This document shows, in pieces, positions 1-12,576 of a stretch of 64,000 nt of DNA. Numbering within the stretch: the first letter of the stretch is position 1; every line of letters starts with the position of its first letter. The notes below the pieces were generated by a model. That model was given only the letters and a program-made list of their open reading frames with translations. It was not told the DNA's origin and searched no databases. This stretch comes from Reticulascus tulasneorum (taxonomy: Eukaryota > Ascomycota > Sordariomycetes > Glomerellales > Reticulascaceae): positions 806,001 through 870,000 of the forward strand of contig LSAX01000008.1 of NCBI GenBank assembly GCA_001557505.1, read 5' to 3'. The translations under genes and the position numbers were made by a program.

Positions 1-1763
1 GCGGATATTAATTACATGTCATCTGTCTCGCGCGGCAACTATTAACTTAATCTGGCACTCCGGCAAGCATGCGGATGACATATTGGTAATAGAGCGGGTT
101 CCCAGGATGCGGATGGAATAAGCTCGCATCTCTTCAAGGAATCCCTTTGCGAAGGAGCAGGGATACAATGCGAGGGTCGACGAGTTGCCTTTCCGAGAAA
201 ACGCCACCATTCCTCCAGTTTGGTAAGCTTCCCGTGGCTCGCGGAGCGGACTCATCATCCTAGACAGGCGTAAACAACCGAAGTACTGTATTACTACTAC
301 TACGTAATATGTGCGCATCTGCACTGTTTAAGCGCACCCTGTGGGTGGCATTGATGGGAGGTGTCGGAGAGGATCAAGAACTTGCACCGACGACTGTATC
401 TCTCTACGGCCGTTATGGTGCTGAATTGGCGTCTCCCCCTGTATCATTCCATGAAACCTTCATCGGGTATTGAGGTTCCATGCGCGTATCTTTCTCGAGA
501 ATCATCGGTCGGTACTTCTAAGTTGAGTTAGAACGTCGTCGATCCTCTATATCTCCCATTGTGTCCATATCAAGGCCATGAAGGCGGGGGGTTTGGAGAG
601 CCCGCTAGGTCTGGTCGCCATCAGGGAATCTCTCAATTGTGTGATAAGCTGCGTCGCAAGCAGACGTGCTCTAGGCGGGGGTCTTTGTAAGGGGCGTCTT
701 GTATATGGCCAGCAGACATTGAATGGCCTTCCTCTTGCGACTCCCTGTGGGTCTCGACACCTTGTTGGGGTGCCAGTCGTCGGTTTGTCTGGCTCATGTT
801 TGATGCTTCTGCCATTACGTAGTATGTCGCATCGACAATGGCTAACGGGATAAACACCTTAACAGAGCTTCACTATGGATCAAATGCCGATGTGGCGCTG
901 CATCCGATGCAGAGTGATGGGGACTTTGATTGCGTGCTATATGAGAGACAACGAAAGCCTCTGGTCCTGCAGTCTCGCCATTAAATCCATCTACATGGCG
1001 GCAAAGCTTATCACTTTGATGGAAAGACCCTCGAGAATAACGAATGGGGATGTGTTTATATTGGTCGTGGTTTAATGTACAATATGCTCACGATCCATCG
1101 CTTCAGCATACTTTGCAGATAATAGATCGTTCCGATCTGTAAGTAGGCCACCAAATCGTACAAATCACCGTGCTTGGGGCTTCATCGGGGCGACACAGTC
1201 GGCTTTTGTCTCTATGTCTCCCGTTCAGCCTATTGTAGTGTTCCAGGCAGTCGTCTAATATGGCTCTCGGCTCGATGAGCGAAGTCATCGTTCCACAGCG
1301 TTATGACCCACTCAAGACGTATGTCATTGGAGTCAGTGAAGAGCCATAGAGATAGGAAGTTCTGTCGACTTTCTGCGTCAATCGTCACGTTACCTTGCGC
1401 CTTCTCAGAGTAAGGTCGCAATTAAAATGGCTCACTCGGCTACACAGCATCACTCACCAAGGACGCTGCTCGCATGACGAATATGTCAAAAATGCAAAGT
1501 CGACAGTGAGATAGGGTGGCAAGTTGGTCGTATCGATTCGTGGAGAGAGCATCCGGGGACGCACATGTGGTGATGCAAGGCAAGAATTCGAGACCATGCC
1601 CGTACATCAACGCAGATCGCCCTTCAAGGCCTGTTGTGGGACCGTGGCACGAAACCGCATCTCGCTCTCCTAGGTAGGCAAAGATTGCCGAACACCACAT
1701 GCTGGGATTTTGCATTGCCATATCCCGTTGTCTCAATCGACTGATAAGACAGCTCGATTCGGA
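1..1763. other. Intergenic region, no supported gene
   Basis: All open frames here are short, overlap on both strands and match no family I recognise. No tRNA-like structure, tandem repeat or transposon end was seen by eye. The last part lies downstream of the asparaginyl-tRNA synthetase stop codon and should hold its 3' UTR. Confidence 0.5.
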
Positions 1764-3535
1764 TCAGCAGTCGCATCGCCCATGCCAACGTGGAAAGGCC
1801 ACAACATCCCTCACATTTTGCACGCCAGTCAAGTAGCTCAGCAGTCTGTCAAAACCTAGTCCGAATCCGCCATGAGGAGGAGAGCCCCATCGACGCAAGT
1901 CCACGTACCAATCCAGGCTACCGTCGTGCATGCTGCCAATGCCGCCTGATTTTGAGTCGCCGCCAGCCTCATTCCCCCGAGGTGCTGATGAGGGTGTAAC
2001 CATGCCCCGGTATTTCATGGCCTCCAGGAGCTCATCCAGACGATGTTCACGCATTGACCCGCCCGCAATCTCGCAAAGCTCAGGGACTAGTAAGTCGAAG
2101 CAGTCAACCGTTGCGCTGACTGGGTCCAGGCTGCCCAGTCCTTCATTGCCGCCAGGAGTAAAGGAGGACGGACGCATGTAAAATGCCTTGATTTCGCGAG
2201 GATAGTGGGTCACAAATACAGGCTTGTAGCCTTCTTTCGAAGCGCCGAGGGCAGTTGCAAGGAACTTCTCGTGCTCAGCCTGTAAGCCAGTATGCCACTC
2301 TGGCTTGTGCTCAAATCGATGCTCCTCTGCCTGTAAAAGCTGGATGGCTTCGGTGTAGGTAATGCGAGGCCATCTCGATCTTGAGTTTGGCATCATGCCC
2401 ACCCAGCGGCGGTCAACCTCAGCTATGGGCACCAGGTCGTCGACCGCGGTTCTCGCTTTGCCACCACCAGTGTTCCGGCTTTGTAACTCCTCGAAGACCA
2501 CAGACTTGTAGAGCTTCGAGGTCAAATCCCCTAGCATGTCTTCTACAAGGTCCATGACATCGTCCATTTCCTCGACAAAGCTCATCTCCGCCTCCAGCAT
2601 GTAGAATTCGCTCATATGTCTTGAAGTGTCGCTCTTCTCGGCTCTAAACGTTGGAGAGAGGGTCCACACATTGCCCAAAGATTGTGCCAAGGCCTCCAGA
2701 TGCAGTTGCGCAGATACGGTAAGGTACTTCGGCGAGCGGAAGAAGAGGCCAGGGGGCTTATTGCTTGCAAGAGAAGGATGGACTGGTGTCTCGGCTAGTC
2801 CGGCAGACACCGTAAAGACTTCGCCAGCGCCTTCACAGTCCGAGGAGGTGATGATAGGCGGTTGGGTCTGTATGAAATTGCGAGAAGCAAAAAACTGAGT
2901 CAGACCTGCGATTGCTTCTGACCTCAAGCGGAGTACGGATGTGTTGAGTGGGATTCTGGAACGGAGATGGGGTATGGTTCGGAGGTAGTCGGGAGTCTGG
3001 TATTTGTTTTGAATAGGAAATGTCTAATCCAAGCCGATCAGTCAGTGGCAGCCCGAGGCCGAGCATGGGAAAAGTTACCTTTGCATCTGAAGGGCCCAAG
3101 ATATCGACATTATCCACCCTTAACTCGTGGCTTTGATCGGCGTATTTGGACCGAACCCATGATCCTCGAAGGCGGACTGCAGCACCGACTCTCAAGTTGG
3201 CACTGCACGGGGAATCAGTAATCAGGGTAGCCGAGACAAAGTAAAGGATCAAATCCACACCTTCCCTCCATGTGTCTTGGTACCAGCGCCTGGAGAGGCT
3301 TACGGGATGAGCCGTCTCCAATGTTGACGAACTGCTCGGACTTCATAGTCCTCACAGACCTGACATAGCCATTGATGACCACCTGCTTGGCTTCCTCCTC
3401 CGGCTGCCATTCCAGAATCTGTGCAATGGTTCGCTGTGGCTGGGTGGAGAGCGCTCTGGGCTGAAAGACTCGAGACCGTAGAAGAGATGGTCGAAACCCG
3501 TGTGCAGATGCAGAGTAAAGCTTCGAGACGGCCAT
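1764..3535 (-). CDS. SLM5: Mitochondrial asparaginyl-tRNA synthetase
   Basis: Charges tRNA-Asn with asparagine; the N-terminal leader points to mitochondria. The model is complement of 1764-3023, 3079-3202 and 3261-3535 (552 aa), with two introns of 55 and 58 bases that keep frame. Seen: a basic, Ser/Arg-rich leader starting MAVSKLYSASAHGF; an OB-fold anticodon-binding part (about residues 35-130); class II motif 2 around FRAEKSDTSRHMSEF; the AsnRS-like GGSMREHR; and motif 3 as GGFGLGFDRLL followed by a terminal FPRWHGRCDC. The ATG at 3535 is preferred over an in-frame ATG 51 bases upstream because it begins a typical presequence. The cytosolic form is less likely because it has no such leader. 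Family assignment is firm; location is inferred. Confidence 0.95.
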
Positions 3536-5212
3536 GATTGGGCTTCGGCGGCTGCTCCGACAAAACACGCAGCTACCGGGACTCAATTGGCCATAGCAAT
3601 TGCATAGTACGCACGATCAATATCCCGGGTCTAGATCTGCCGCTCAGCAGCATGAAGTTGCGGTGAGCCTCCGTAGTGGTTGTCAGATGGAAACTGGAAT
3701 GCAAGGCGCGTCGGGGAGGAAGGGAAAAAAACGAGCCTGGACGTGATACCTGAGGTTAGCGGCGGCAGAGAATGGTGGTGCCGGGAACTGGGTACATAGT
3801 AGGATCCCCCCACGCTAACCCAGGTCCAGTTAGGCGCTGTAACCCGAGGAATTTAGTGGCTGTGGCCCTGTGACGACAGTTGGGTTTACTCAAGCTTGGG
3901 CCAGTCCGGGGCATCATGTACAGGCTGGCACTCGACTCAGACTCCATGTTTCCCATACCTTCGTGGAACCAGGCTGAGCATGGCTGTTGCGAACACCGGG
4001 TTTCTCCTGAAAGCCACCTCGCTGATCATGCTTCCCTCTTCTCTCGACTACAGGCCGTTTCAGCAAACAATACGGGACGGCATCTTCGTTAGCAGCAGCA
4101 TCGGCCCGGTCAAGGATGATTTGCTGTGTTCACGAAGCACAGACAGATGCGTGTCTCATTGAGATGTACTACGGTGGCCGACAGATGATGGGGCGCCGCG
4201 CCTTGCTGAAGCAATGGATCCAGGGTCTTGCGCTATCTGAGCATTTGCTGGCTGGCTCTCAGCATGTCCCGCGCTCGTTGCTTTTTCCTCAGGCTGCTTG
4301 TGACTGACGTTGTGGAGATGGAGGGAGTACGTCTACATCAACATGTCTTTACCTGCTCTTATATGCCGAGCCATGCACGTCAACCGGTGAGCATCCCGTC
4401 CGCTCTTCTTTATTGGCCCTCCATGGGCGATCTTGCATCAAAACTGTTGAGATACTGCTTCCTTGAGCATAATTCAATAGATGCAAGACACGGTTTCGAG
4501 ATCCAACGTCCTGGCAATGGGTACGTGGCAAGATACGCCTCTCTTATTGCATCTGCCAGTAAAGGCTGTATCGAGGAGTTCCCGATGCCGAGCGGTCACT
4601 GCTTTGGGAGCTCATGCGGTATTCTGGGGAGCCAGTCATGGTGATCTTGTCCAAATCTTCGGTAAGCATGCCTGGTTTCTGAACACAGTCTGGCTCTGTA
4701 GATCCAGGAGGACAAGAGGATCTCGTATAACAACGGCATTTTGCATTTTATCGAGATCATATTCCACCTACCGTGTTCCTGGAAGCCTTGGTAACACGGA
4801 CCGGGTTTCCAAATCATCGAGACATGCCTCGCTTGGTTCCAACGCCATATCGTCTGTATTCACGTTGTCTGCCCCCCCCCCACCGCCCCGAATGTCGCGG
4901 ACCTGACTGGGTCCTGGAGAGTTATTGGTTACACCGTACTCTACCTCCCACCCTGCTCGCTTGCTAGACCTACGAGAACTCAGACAGACTTTCTTTTCCT
5001 CGCTGATGGAGCATAGCCGCCCAGTCCACGGGGTGTCATGTTGGCATGGCATGCCATGTATATGGTATATAAGCTCCCTCTTCCGACCTTGCCATCATTT
5101 TGATCACAATCTTCGTTAATATAACTTCATAGTGCATCAAACACAGTACTAAGTTGAGTGGCTCTAGTCATTGTGGTACTGCACGCATATCCTTCTCCTT
5201 TCCAGCAGCATC
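3536..5212. other. Divergent intergenic region between the AsnRS and PARG-like genes
   Basis: About 1.7 kb between two divergent start codons. A run of ten C begins near 4872. No supported gene was found; the open frames are short and fit no family. Confidence 0.5.
5066..5073 (+). promoter_or_regulatory. Probable TATA box of the PARG-like gene
   Basis: The sequence TATATAAG lies about 140 bases upstream of the chosen ATG at 5213. That spacing fits a TATA-driven fungal promoter with a 5' leader of roughly 110 bases. This is sequence resemblance only. Confidence 0.45.
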
Positions 5213-6250
5213 ATGCCATCAAACAAGGCCAACAGAATAAAACCATCGGATGTCGCAGCCGACACAAAGAAGAGGCTCATACCCGAGGTCAACAAGCACT
5301 TCCGTAGCCAATGGCCACCATTTTCCTACTTGTACTCTCAACCATTGGCGGATCTGGATCTTCCCCAAGCGCCCTACATCAGTTCCGAATACCCTGCCTT
5401 CTATGTCGCCGTTGGTGATCCAGTAGATTGTGCAATCAGCTGGGCCGAATCAGAGAGCAAAAATGGCACCATGGTACGGATTCCGTTCATTTGTGCTGCA
5501 AACGAAAGGCGCCCTGGGGGCGACTGGGAGACTGGAGTAGTGGGTTATGAGGAGAGACTGTGTCGTCGGAGCAATCTCTCATCTACCTTGAGCACACCCG
5601 GCCCCGAGTCTTATGAGAAATCGAACTATCCAATCCCGATTGAAGGTGCCATCTTCTCGGCCAATGTTGTTATCTTCCGCGAAATCCAGGACCGGATCGA
5701 GTCTCTGCCCGTGAATCAATGGAACGCCCTCCCAGTCGTATCTATGCCGCCAACGCGCTGGCCGAAACTCACACATGGGGGCACCAAGTACTCGTTTATT
5801 GAGGAACGAGACCTGGTGCGGAACAAAATGCGAGCGGCATTACGAATTTGCGTCTACAATGGTGCCCATCAAATTGTGATTGGAGACTTTGGACTCGGGA
5901 ATGGCTACCGGAACCCTCCCATCGAAATGGCTGAGCTATGGAGAGAGGTGTTCCTCTACGACCCCGACCTCCGCGGTCAGTTCTCAACGGTCATGTTTGC
6001 GTTCGAGGATCCGAGACAAAGCACCACCAGATACATCTTGGATGACATTGCGAAAAAGAGCAAGGGTGACAGTGGCTCCCGGAGCAAGTCTAAGAGCAGC
6101 TCTTCCTCCGCTTCGAGCTCCAGTAGCAGTTCCACGGCCCCGTCCGACTTTGATATCTTCAGCCACGTATTCAGCCGCGAGGAGGTTCACAGACTGCGCA
6201 GCCGACCAGACCCACGCTACGGGTTGGGCATGATTACATCACCCTCTTGA
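5213..6250 (+). CDS. Microbial-type PARG-like protein (TIGR02452/DUF2263 type)
   Basis: Single-exon gene of 345 aa. Related proteins carry a macrodomain-like fold that removes ADP-ribose polymers. Seen: the segment PGGDWETGVVGYEE at about residues 101-114, which stands where the family has GGG then six to eight residues then QEE. The third glycine is Asp and the Gln is Tyr, while both Glu remain. A second family-like segment, about residues 218-233 (HQIVIGDFGLGNGYRN), resembles the block where family members usually read LGAWGCG. A Ser-rich linker (about 284-315) precedes a C-terminal tail. The ATG at 5213 is preferred over one 42 bases upstream because the extra residues are not family-like. 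A TATA box sits upstream. Fold assignment is good; hydrolase activity is uncertain because the signature is divergent. Confidence 0.82.
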   Translation: MPSNKANRIKPSDVAADTKKRLIPEVNKHFRSQWPPFSYLYSQPLADLDLPQAPYISSEYPAFYVAVGDPVDCAISWAESESKNGTMVRIPFICAANERRPGGDWETGVVGYEERLCRRSNLSSTLSTPGPESYEKSNYPIPIEGAIFSANVVIFREIQDRIESLPVNQWNALPVVSMPPTRWPKLTHGGTKYSFIEERDLVRNKMRAALRICVYNGAHQIVIGDFGLGNGYRNPPIEMAELWREVFLYDPDLRGQFSTVMFAFEDPRQSTTRYILDDIAKKSKGDSGSRSKSKSSSSSASSSSSSSTAPSDFDIFSHVFSREEVHRLRSRPDPRYGLGMITSPS

Positions 6251-9200
6251 GCGGCCAACCCGGCAGGGTGGAGCGCCTCCAGCGGAAACTGCGGCGTCAC
6301 GTTGCTTTTTCCAGTCATGGACCATGACTCGAACCTTATTCCTTTGGGGTAGCATGTTGTAAAATGCGCTCCTATATGTCTCAGGCGAACAAAGAATACA
6401 CGTACACGGGTTATCCTTCGATTCGCCTGATGCCGATCTCATTTCCCATGCACGTTGATTTCTTTCGGCTTGGCTCGGCATGGAGCCAGCCTGCCCAAGG
6501 GCGCCTCCGTCTCGTCATTCATTTGCGACGACTCAATTTTGATGGGCCGTGACGCTTCCGGTGGCCTGGGGTTTCCGTTCTGAAGGCGAAGGGAGGGGGA
6601 ACAGGTGACCAACCCGGTGGTTGTTTCGGGGTTTCTTTTTCGTTAGCTTTCCATTGAACAAGCCTATGACACCGGTCTCGCTTATCTTGATTTCTAATCA
6701 TACCATTCACAATAGATATGGGACCTCATGAGGCCATCGAATTTAGGGAAGGGAGGCTCTGGGGTTTGATCATCTCTGATTTCAGAATACGGTGGCTCGT
6801 TGACATTGAAGCTATTCGCGAAGAAGATTACAGCTAGATAATCATTCTTATCAATCTTGCTCTCAGGATAAGATGTTCATGACTTTTGAGAACGTGACGA
6901 ATTGCCGGACGCCCCGAACTTTCAAATGTGCTGGTAAATCTCGATCTGGCATCCGAGCTCTATCAAGCTTGTACTATTGACGCCAATAAAAGCCCACACC
7001 AGCGGCTCATTGGCTCCATTTCTGCGCCAGATATCAATCTAGATTTGGAAACAATGTCTGTAATAGTGCCGTCCTCTTTCTTGCTCGCAAACCAATAGCG
7101 GTGAGTCTCTTCACTTGGAAAATCGCATAATCTGCAGTGGGTATAATGCTGGCCTTGCTTCGTACCCCGGGCCGGGGTTGCCAAAGAACTGCAGCAAGAC
7201 GAAGCGCATGACCATCGAATCACTCCGGGGACGGGTCTAGTTCAGTGAAAGGCGTTCGTTATGACGAGCCTCGCTAGCCGTCGCTCCATTGTAAAATGCC
7301 TTTGTAGATGCACCTTGCTTAGTCTTTCATCGTTCTTTACCAATCAGAGCCGGACCGTTCCGTAAGTGGGTGTCTCGGCTATCGGGTGCAAACCATCCGA
7401 CCGGCTACTGGCTGATGGGGCAATCCTGTTAGTCTCCAAGCAAGCCCTGCGCCGCATATGACAGAATCATGACATATCCTAGCCTCAACTTCCTCGCGCC
7501 CCCACCTTACCTTCGCTGGTAGGCAATCCAATGGAGCCTGTGGGGAGCTGCAAGATGTGAGTGCACCTGCATTACAAGAGCCGCTTGCTTCATGCAACTC
7601 GACGCTCCGAGAATGCAAATACGGCCGAGCCTTGCCATCCGTTGGACTTGGTCCCGCGACCATATACCTTGAACAAGCTACAACACGACCGGATACGGGT
7701 GTGCTGGAACAAACACAGGCCATCATCTTTTGCCTATCGCGTTAGCAGCTCTTGATAGACGGGCAACTAGCGGTGAGGGAAGAATACTGTATTTAAAGTT
7801 CAGACGTACATGGGGAAAAAGAAACTTCGTGACCAGTGACTGCCTCGATTCCATGTCCTTAGGCTCTCCAGTGAGCATCCTGGCCAAAACGAGTGTCCCT
7901 GTGCGACTAAAACCCAACCTATCACATGAGCCAAGGCAAGCGGGTCGGCCATGCGTAGCTGGATTTCATCCAATGCCATGTAAGTGGCTTTGTCTAGGTC
8001 TATCATCAATTAAACAGCTGGATATGCTGTCAACCAGAATGCCTGCACCGATCCCGTACACACACACGTTGCTGGCGCCCACTGGCGTGGGGTTCCTGAT
8101 CAGCGGGCGTCTCTTCCAATCTTCGTGCCACTTCAGAGCTTCATAACACATAGCGAGGATAGACATGTATGAGATCAGGTGTGACAGCGTAGGACAAATC
8201 TGGAACCAGAAAAAGAGGAAGATGACAAGAGTCACAGCATATGCTCTGGCTCGACCTATTGGCTGTGCCTCGACTACTCTTTTGCCGGTAAATCTGAGGA
8301 TACACGACACACCACATCTTACTGACGAAAGGCTCGCCAATGAGAAGCTATATGGATCGATCGACATGACAGAGTAAGCTCTGCAGAGATCGGCCCAGAC
8401 TAACCAAGACTTGACCGAAAAAAAGGCTCGACCGCCTACGAAAAGGGCCGCGAACTCTCGACCTCAGGTCCCACAGACCTCGCGCGGGGGAGAAAACTTG
8501 GGGTGCGGCTTTTCAGCCACACCTTGTCTGCCCGGCACGGAGAACCAAGCAGGTGGAGGAGCCAACTGGTGCGTCTAGACTGGTCTTTGTTTTCACTACA
8601 TGCGAAGCTGGCTGCAGGGCTGTTGGAAGTGTGATGAGCTCGATTCTAGAAACATTGGAGCAGGTAGCCTGCCTGGATGTCAACTGAATCTGATAGATCA
8701 CAATTTAATTCCCTTTCGTTTTCGCCCTTTGGAGGGGAGCCAACAAGTCTGAGACAGCTATATTTGCACTCATTGGACGCGTGTGGCTACAGAACGCCAC
8801 TTTCTGATTCCCAAGTCTCACCGGTCAACTGCGCCTTTCACCGACCATGCCATGCAGCCATGGCGGCTTCCCATCCTTCCTTATTTCAAAAGGCGAGACG
8901 CAGATTAGGAGGTTGATGACATGGTATTGATCATGCGTAAAGCGCACTGCCAACAAACAGTATTAACCATGTATCACGACTCATGCACCGAGTTAGCCCG
9001 GATTCAAAGTATCTGCCATTTGGCCACTATCCCTTTCTCAGATGGAGATACATATATGGGATAAAAGCTTCTCTGCGAGTGATCACCGAACTGTAACACA
9101 GCGGGGTTCCAAACCGGGACAGTGCCCTTGAAGACTCCTTGGCGTATGCTGTGGAACGCTTCCTTGGCTTGCTTGAGAAGTTATTCATTTCCGCCACCAG

Positions 9201-9452
9201 TGGCACATGTTTATGCAATACGCCGACCGGAGAAGCCCCAATCCAGTCCTTTCCACCACTGCTCGGAACCCAGCAGTACTACCAGTACGATGGTCTCAAG
9301 CCGGCGAAATTGGACAAGGTACTCGATTCTCCACCCTCGCCCTCTTTCTTCCTCTGCCCGGTCAACTGCGATTGTGAGTTAGTGTGCATCCTTGAGACAG
9401 AGGGGAAGCAGCCAACGGGAAGCAGCCAACGAAGAATAGAGAAGGGGCTATG
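6251..9452. other. Long intergenic region with one decayed gene
   Basis: About 3.2 kb between the PARG-like stop and the SEC24 stop. The only part with protein-like character is the membrane-protein remnant at 7723-8367 on the minus strand. The rest contains short overlapping frames and no visible repeat or RNA gene. Confidence 0.5.
7723..8367 (-). pseudogene. Decayed polytopic membrane protein, possibly UbiA-like
   Basis: The frame read from 8367 has a strongly hydrophobic stretch (AYAVTLVIFLFFWFQICPTL) followed by a second membrane segment. It then reads YEALKWHEDWKRRPLIRN, a hydrophilic loop ending in an Asp/Trp/Lys/Arg cluster. Fungal UbiA-family prenyltransferases and terpene cyclases have comparable loops. 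Further along, in a different frame, the motif PKDMES recalls the KDxEGD motif of UbiA enzymes. The frames cannot be joined by convincing splice sites, and no N-terminal domain is present. I infer a broken gene. The family guess is weak, and chance open frames remain possible. Confidence 0.28.
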
Positions 9453-12400
9453 TCATACCTCCATTTGAACTCCTTTGTGGAGATGCACCAGCCAGTCAAC
9501 ATAGCTCTGCGCTTCGTTGTTCCTATCTTCCACTAACATGCGCGCAAACTCGTACTCCGCGCCGTCAATGCCTTGTCTTGCAAGCTGTATCGATAATCCT
9601 TTGGACCCCCGCATGGTCTTCAAAAACTCGATGATATTACGGACCTGAGCATTCAGGTGTGTCTGTAGAATGGGCAACGATGAGGTATAAGCATCTAAAC
9701 TCTGTAGGCTGGTCTTGTCTTCTCCGAACAAGTCTGCAATCAGATTCGGCGACGTCTGCGCATGTAACCAAAGGAGGCATTGTTGACCATTGTCGACTAG
9801 GTAGACTCCGCCAGCCTCAACACGCGAGAACGAGGTTCGTATCGCTGGCGGTATTTTCAAATGCCCCTCGGCGTCCGGGAAGCCCTCTTCGGCCTGCAGA
9901 TTGTGCACAGGAATCATGCGTGGGTACAAGTAGAGGCTAAGCTCCAATGCTCCCATCGATCTTATCATCCTCATCTCCTGGACTCTGCGATCCGAGCTCT
10001 CATTGCCGCCTTTGAAGGCTCGACACTTGATGAGACCGAGCATATACATGGCAAACTCCTTGAGTCGTTCTGGCATAACCAGTTGACCGGGTGGGTGGGC
10101 CTGCGTCAGGAAGTTTTTCCGATAGCAGGATAGGACATCGATCGCCCGCTCAGTAAGGTGATTCCTAATGTCTTTCAAATTGCTAGACGAACTAGCCAGC
10201 TTCGTGCTAGCTTCTTTGGCAAGGATAGAGTAGACGGCGTCTTGGTCAATAAACTTGACGCAGTCCCTCGCGGCATCGCTCACGCTCGCTATGACGTTGC
10301 AACATCGTACGCGTCGCTCTCCGGAAGCTGTTGTGTAGAGAAGAGCGGACTGGAAGTGAGCGTCCAACTTGGAGTCGAGTTTGCCGTCATAGCTGAAAGT
10401 TACTCCAACAGCCTTGTCTGAGTCAATAACACCGATCTCCAGGTCTGCGCCAAAGGTATGTTGAATGAAATTGCCATGATACGCCGAGAGTTGGAGGCCA
10501 TTCGAGCATCGAACCTTCATTAGTGCCTGATATCCAGTTTCCCGAGTGACGGCGTGTTTGATTTCCATCGATAATCGGGCGTTGTCTCGGGGACCAATGA
10601 AATTGGGATAGTAGAAGGTTTCGCCTCCAGTCGTAGCAGCGACATGGCCGATCGTGGCAATATCAAGGTATCCACCGGACGGTGCAGCGAGAAAGAAGTC
10701 CACACCCATACCGCAAGATGCCATCTTCTCAGCTACCTTCTTCCAGGCGGGATGCTCGGTAGTGAACAACTTCTTATCAATCTCACCGCCCGAATGCTTT
10801 CCATCATCTCTCATGAACAGACGTCCCGGGCCCCAAGTTGGCAAAGCAGCTAGTGAGCACACAATCTTCCCCCCTGTCTTCTCCAATGCTGCAACGGCAG
10901 AGTTCAGGGTCGCGAGCAAGGCAGGTTCTGGATTTTTTATGCTTGAGAACATGGTGGGTAGTCTAGTTAGAAGCGAGGTAATGACGGCTCTAAGACTTGT
11001 TAGTGAATGTTGGCTTGGAAGAGAAGGTATTCCTTACTTTGATTCGTATGGATCCACAAATAAACCATCGCTCAGAGGCACGAAAGGGTCCTCAAGATCA
11101 GGCATAATCATCATCTGAGCTTGCTCCAAGGATGCCTACACCTGTCAGCACTCAGGCTTTACATGGATAGAGGCCTCGACTTACATTGACGTTGTAGAAA
11201 TGGATGTCTTTGTCAAATGTGACGAATCCCACTTTTGCTCCAAGGGGGATTTGCCGTTTTGGCTCCTCGCTCTCGTCCTTTTCGTCCAGTTCCTCTCCGC
11301 CATATAGGGCCGCCAGGATGCCCTCGCAGAACGACTCTAAGAAGCCTTTGTTGAACGATTCTTGAGTGACGTCGATCACAAACAGCCACCGCAGACCAAC
11401 AGGCTCCTTGGTCCAGTACTCTTTTGGCACCATAAACTCGACAGTTCCGCGAGTAAGCTCCGGTCGTTGGTCTCGATCAACCCTCACGCCTTGGGGGCTG
11501 GTCGCGCAGAAATATTCTGATGGGGTATCATTAGGATAGGTGCAGAGATTGCAGACAAACTTATTGCCGCCGGATCGAAACATCATAAAGGGGTTGATGT
11601 ACGCTCGGCACCTTCGACATCTTGGAGGACCGGTATCGCCGAAATCCAATACAGGGATAGCAAGTTCACCTGGCTGCAAAGGAGCAAGAGGCTGTAAGAG
11701 AAGGCCGAGTGGAAGCCCGGTGCTGGCTAGCCCTTCGGCCGTGGCAGGAATGTTGTTCATGGTAAGACGCGTGAACTTTGGGGAAGAGTTGCCTTGGTCA
11801 AACGAGACGAAAGAGACTGTTGCTGGAGGGGGGACATGGCGCTCGAAGGTGGGATAGACATTGTTCAGGTAGAATTGTTGGGGTGAGTCTCTCGAGAGTG
11901 GGACGCTTGGCATATCGTCAGCGGACACCTTCGCCTGGCCAGATGTGGGGACGAAAGCTGGGGAACCAGCTGGATCTACGGTGCCGTTCCTCGCAGCAAA
12001 CTCGGCTGGCGATGCTGCATTGCCCGGCGCGTATGCTGGGTTGACTGGCGCAGGGAATTGGCCCATTTGTGGGGTGATCTGGGGACTCGAGAACTGCCCT
12101 CCTGGTCCGGTATGTGTTGAGGGATCTGCATTCAGAAAGGCTGTCGCTGGTGTCCCTGCCGGCGGCATACCGTTGAATGCCTGCGATGAACCTGTAGCCT
12201 CCACCTGATGGTATGCATGTCGATCCTTCTTCTTTCTCCTCGCAGTACCTTGCCCGTCCCCCAGCGACATGCCCCCCAATTGCGCAGCCAGGCCAGCGTC
12301 TTGTGGAGGTGGATTTTGCTCGGGAAAGTAGCCTTGAGCTTGCGTTGGAGCGTAGCCCTGGAAAGACTGCGGTGCCGGTCCGCCAGCTTGTTGTTGAGCG

Positions 12401-12576
12401 CCATAGTATTGCTGCCCCGGTGGTGGAGGGGGGGCGTATCCCCCGGCCTGCTGGTATTGTTGATTAGCAACAGGCGGTTGGAACTGCTGCGGCACAGGCT
12501 GTGTTGTCCGATTGGGGTTGTTGGTGTCTAACTCCTCTCCCTGCCCAAGGTGGTGAAACATTCTGAAGTCGGCCAT
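9453..12576 (-). CDS. SEC24: COPII coat cargo-binding subunit Sec24
   Basis: Selects cargo at ER exit sites as the partner of Sec23. The model is complement of 9453-10989, 11038-11135 and 11185-12576 (1008 aa), with introns of 48 and 49 bases. Seen: a long Pro/Gln/Gly-rich N-terminus starting MADFRMFHHLGQGEE; a zinc ribbon at about residues 318-344 (CRRC, then CNLC); a trunk domain from about 390 (WLFVIDVT); a beta-sandwich and helical region; and a C-terminal gelsolin-like part (GGVYLVDNGQQCLLWLHA) ending in HLHKGVQMEV. The length matches the family. It is head-to-head with CFT2, 576 bases between start codons. The call is firm. Confidence 0.96.

Noticed and set aside
3536..3586. Upstream in-frame ATG of the asparaginyl-tRNA synthetase
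   Set aside because: It would put MSPGSCVFCRSSRRSPI before a complete mitochondrial presequence; the internal ATG explains the protein better. It cannot be excluded without transcript data.
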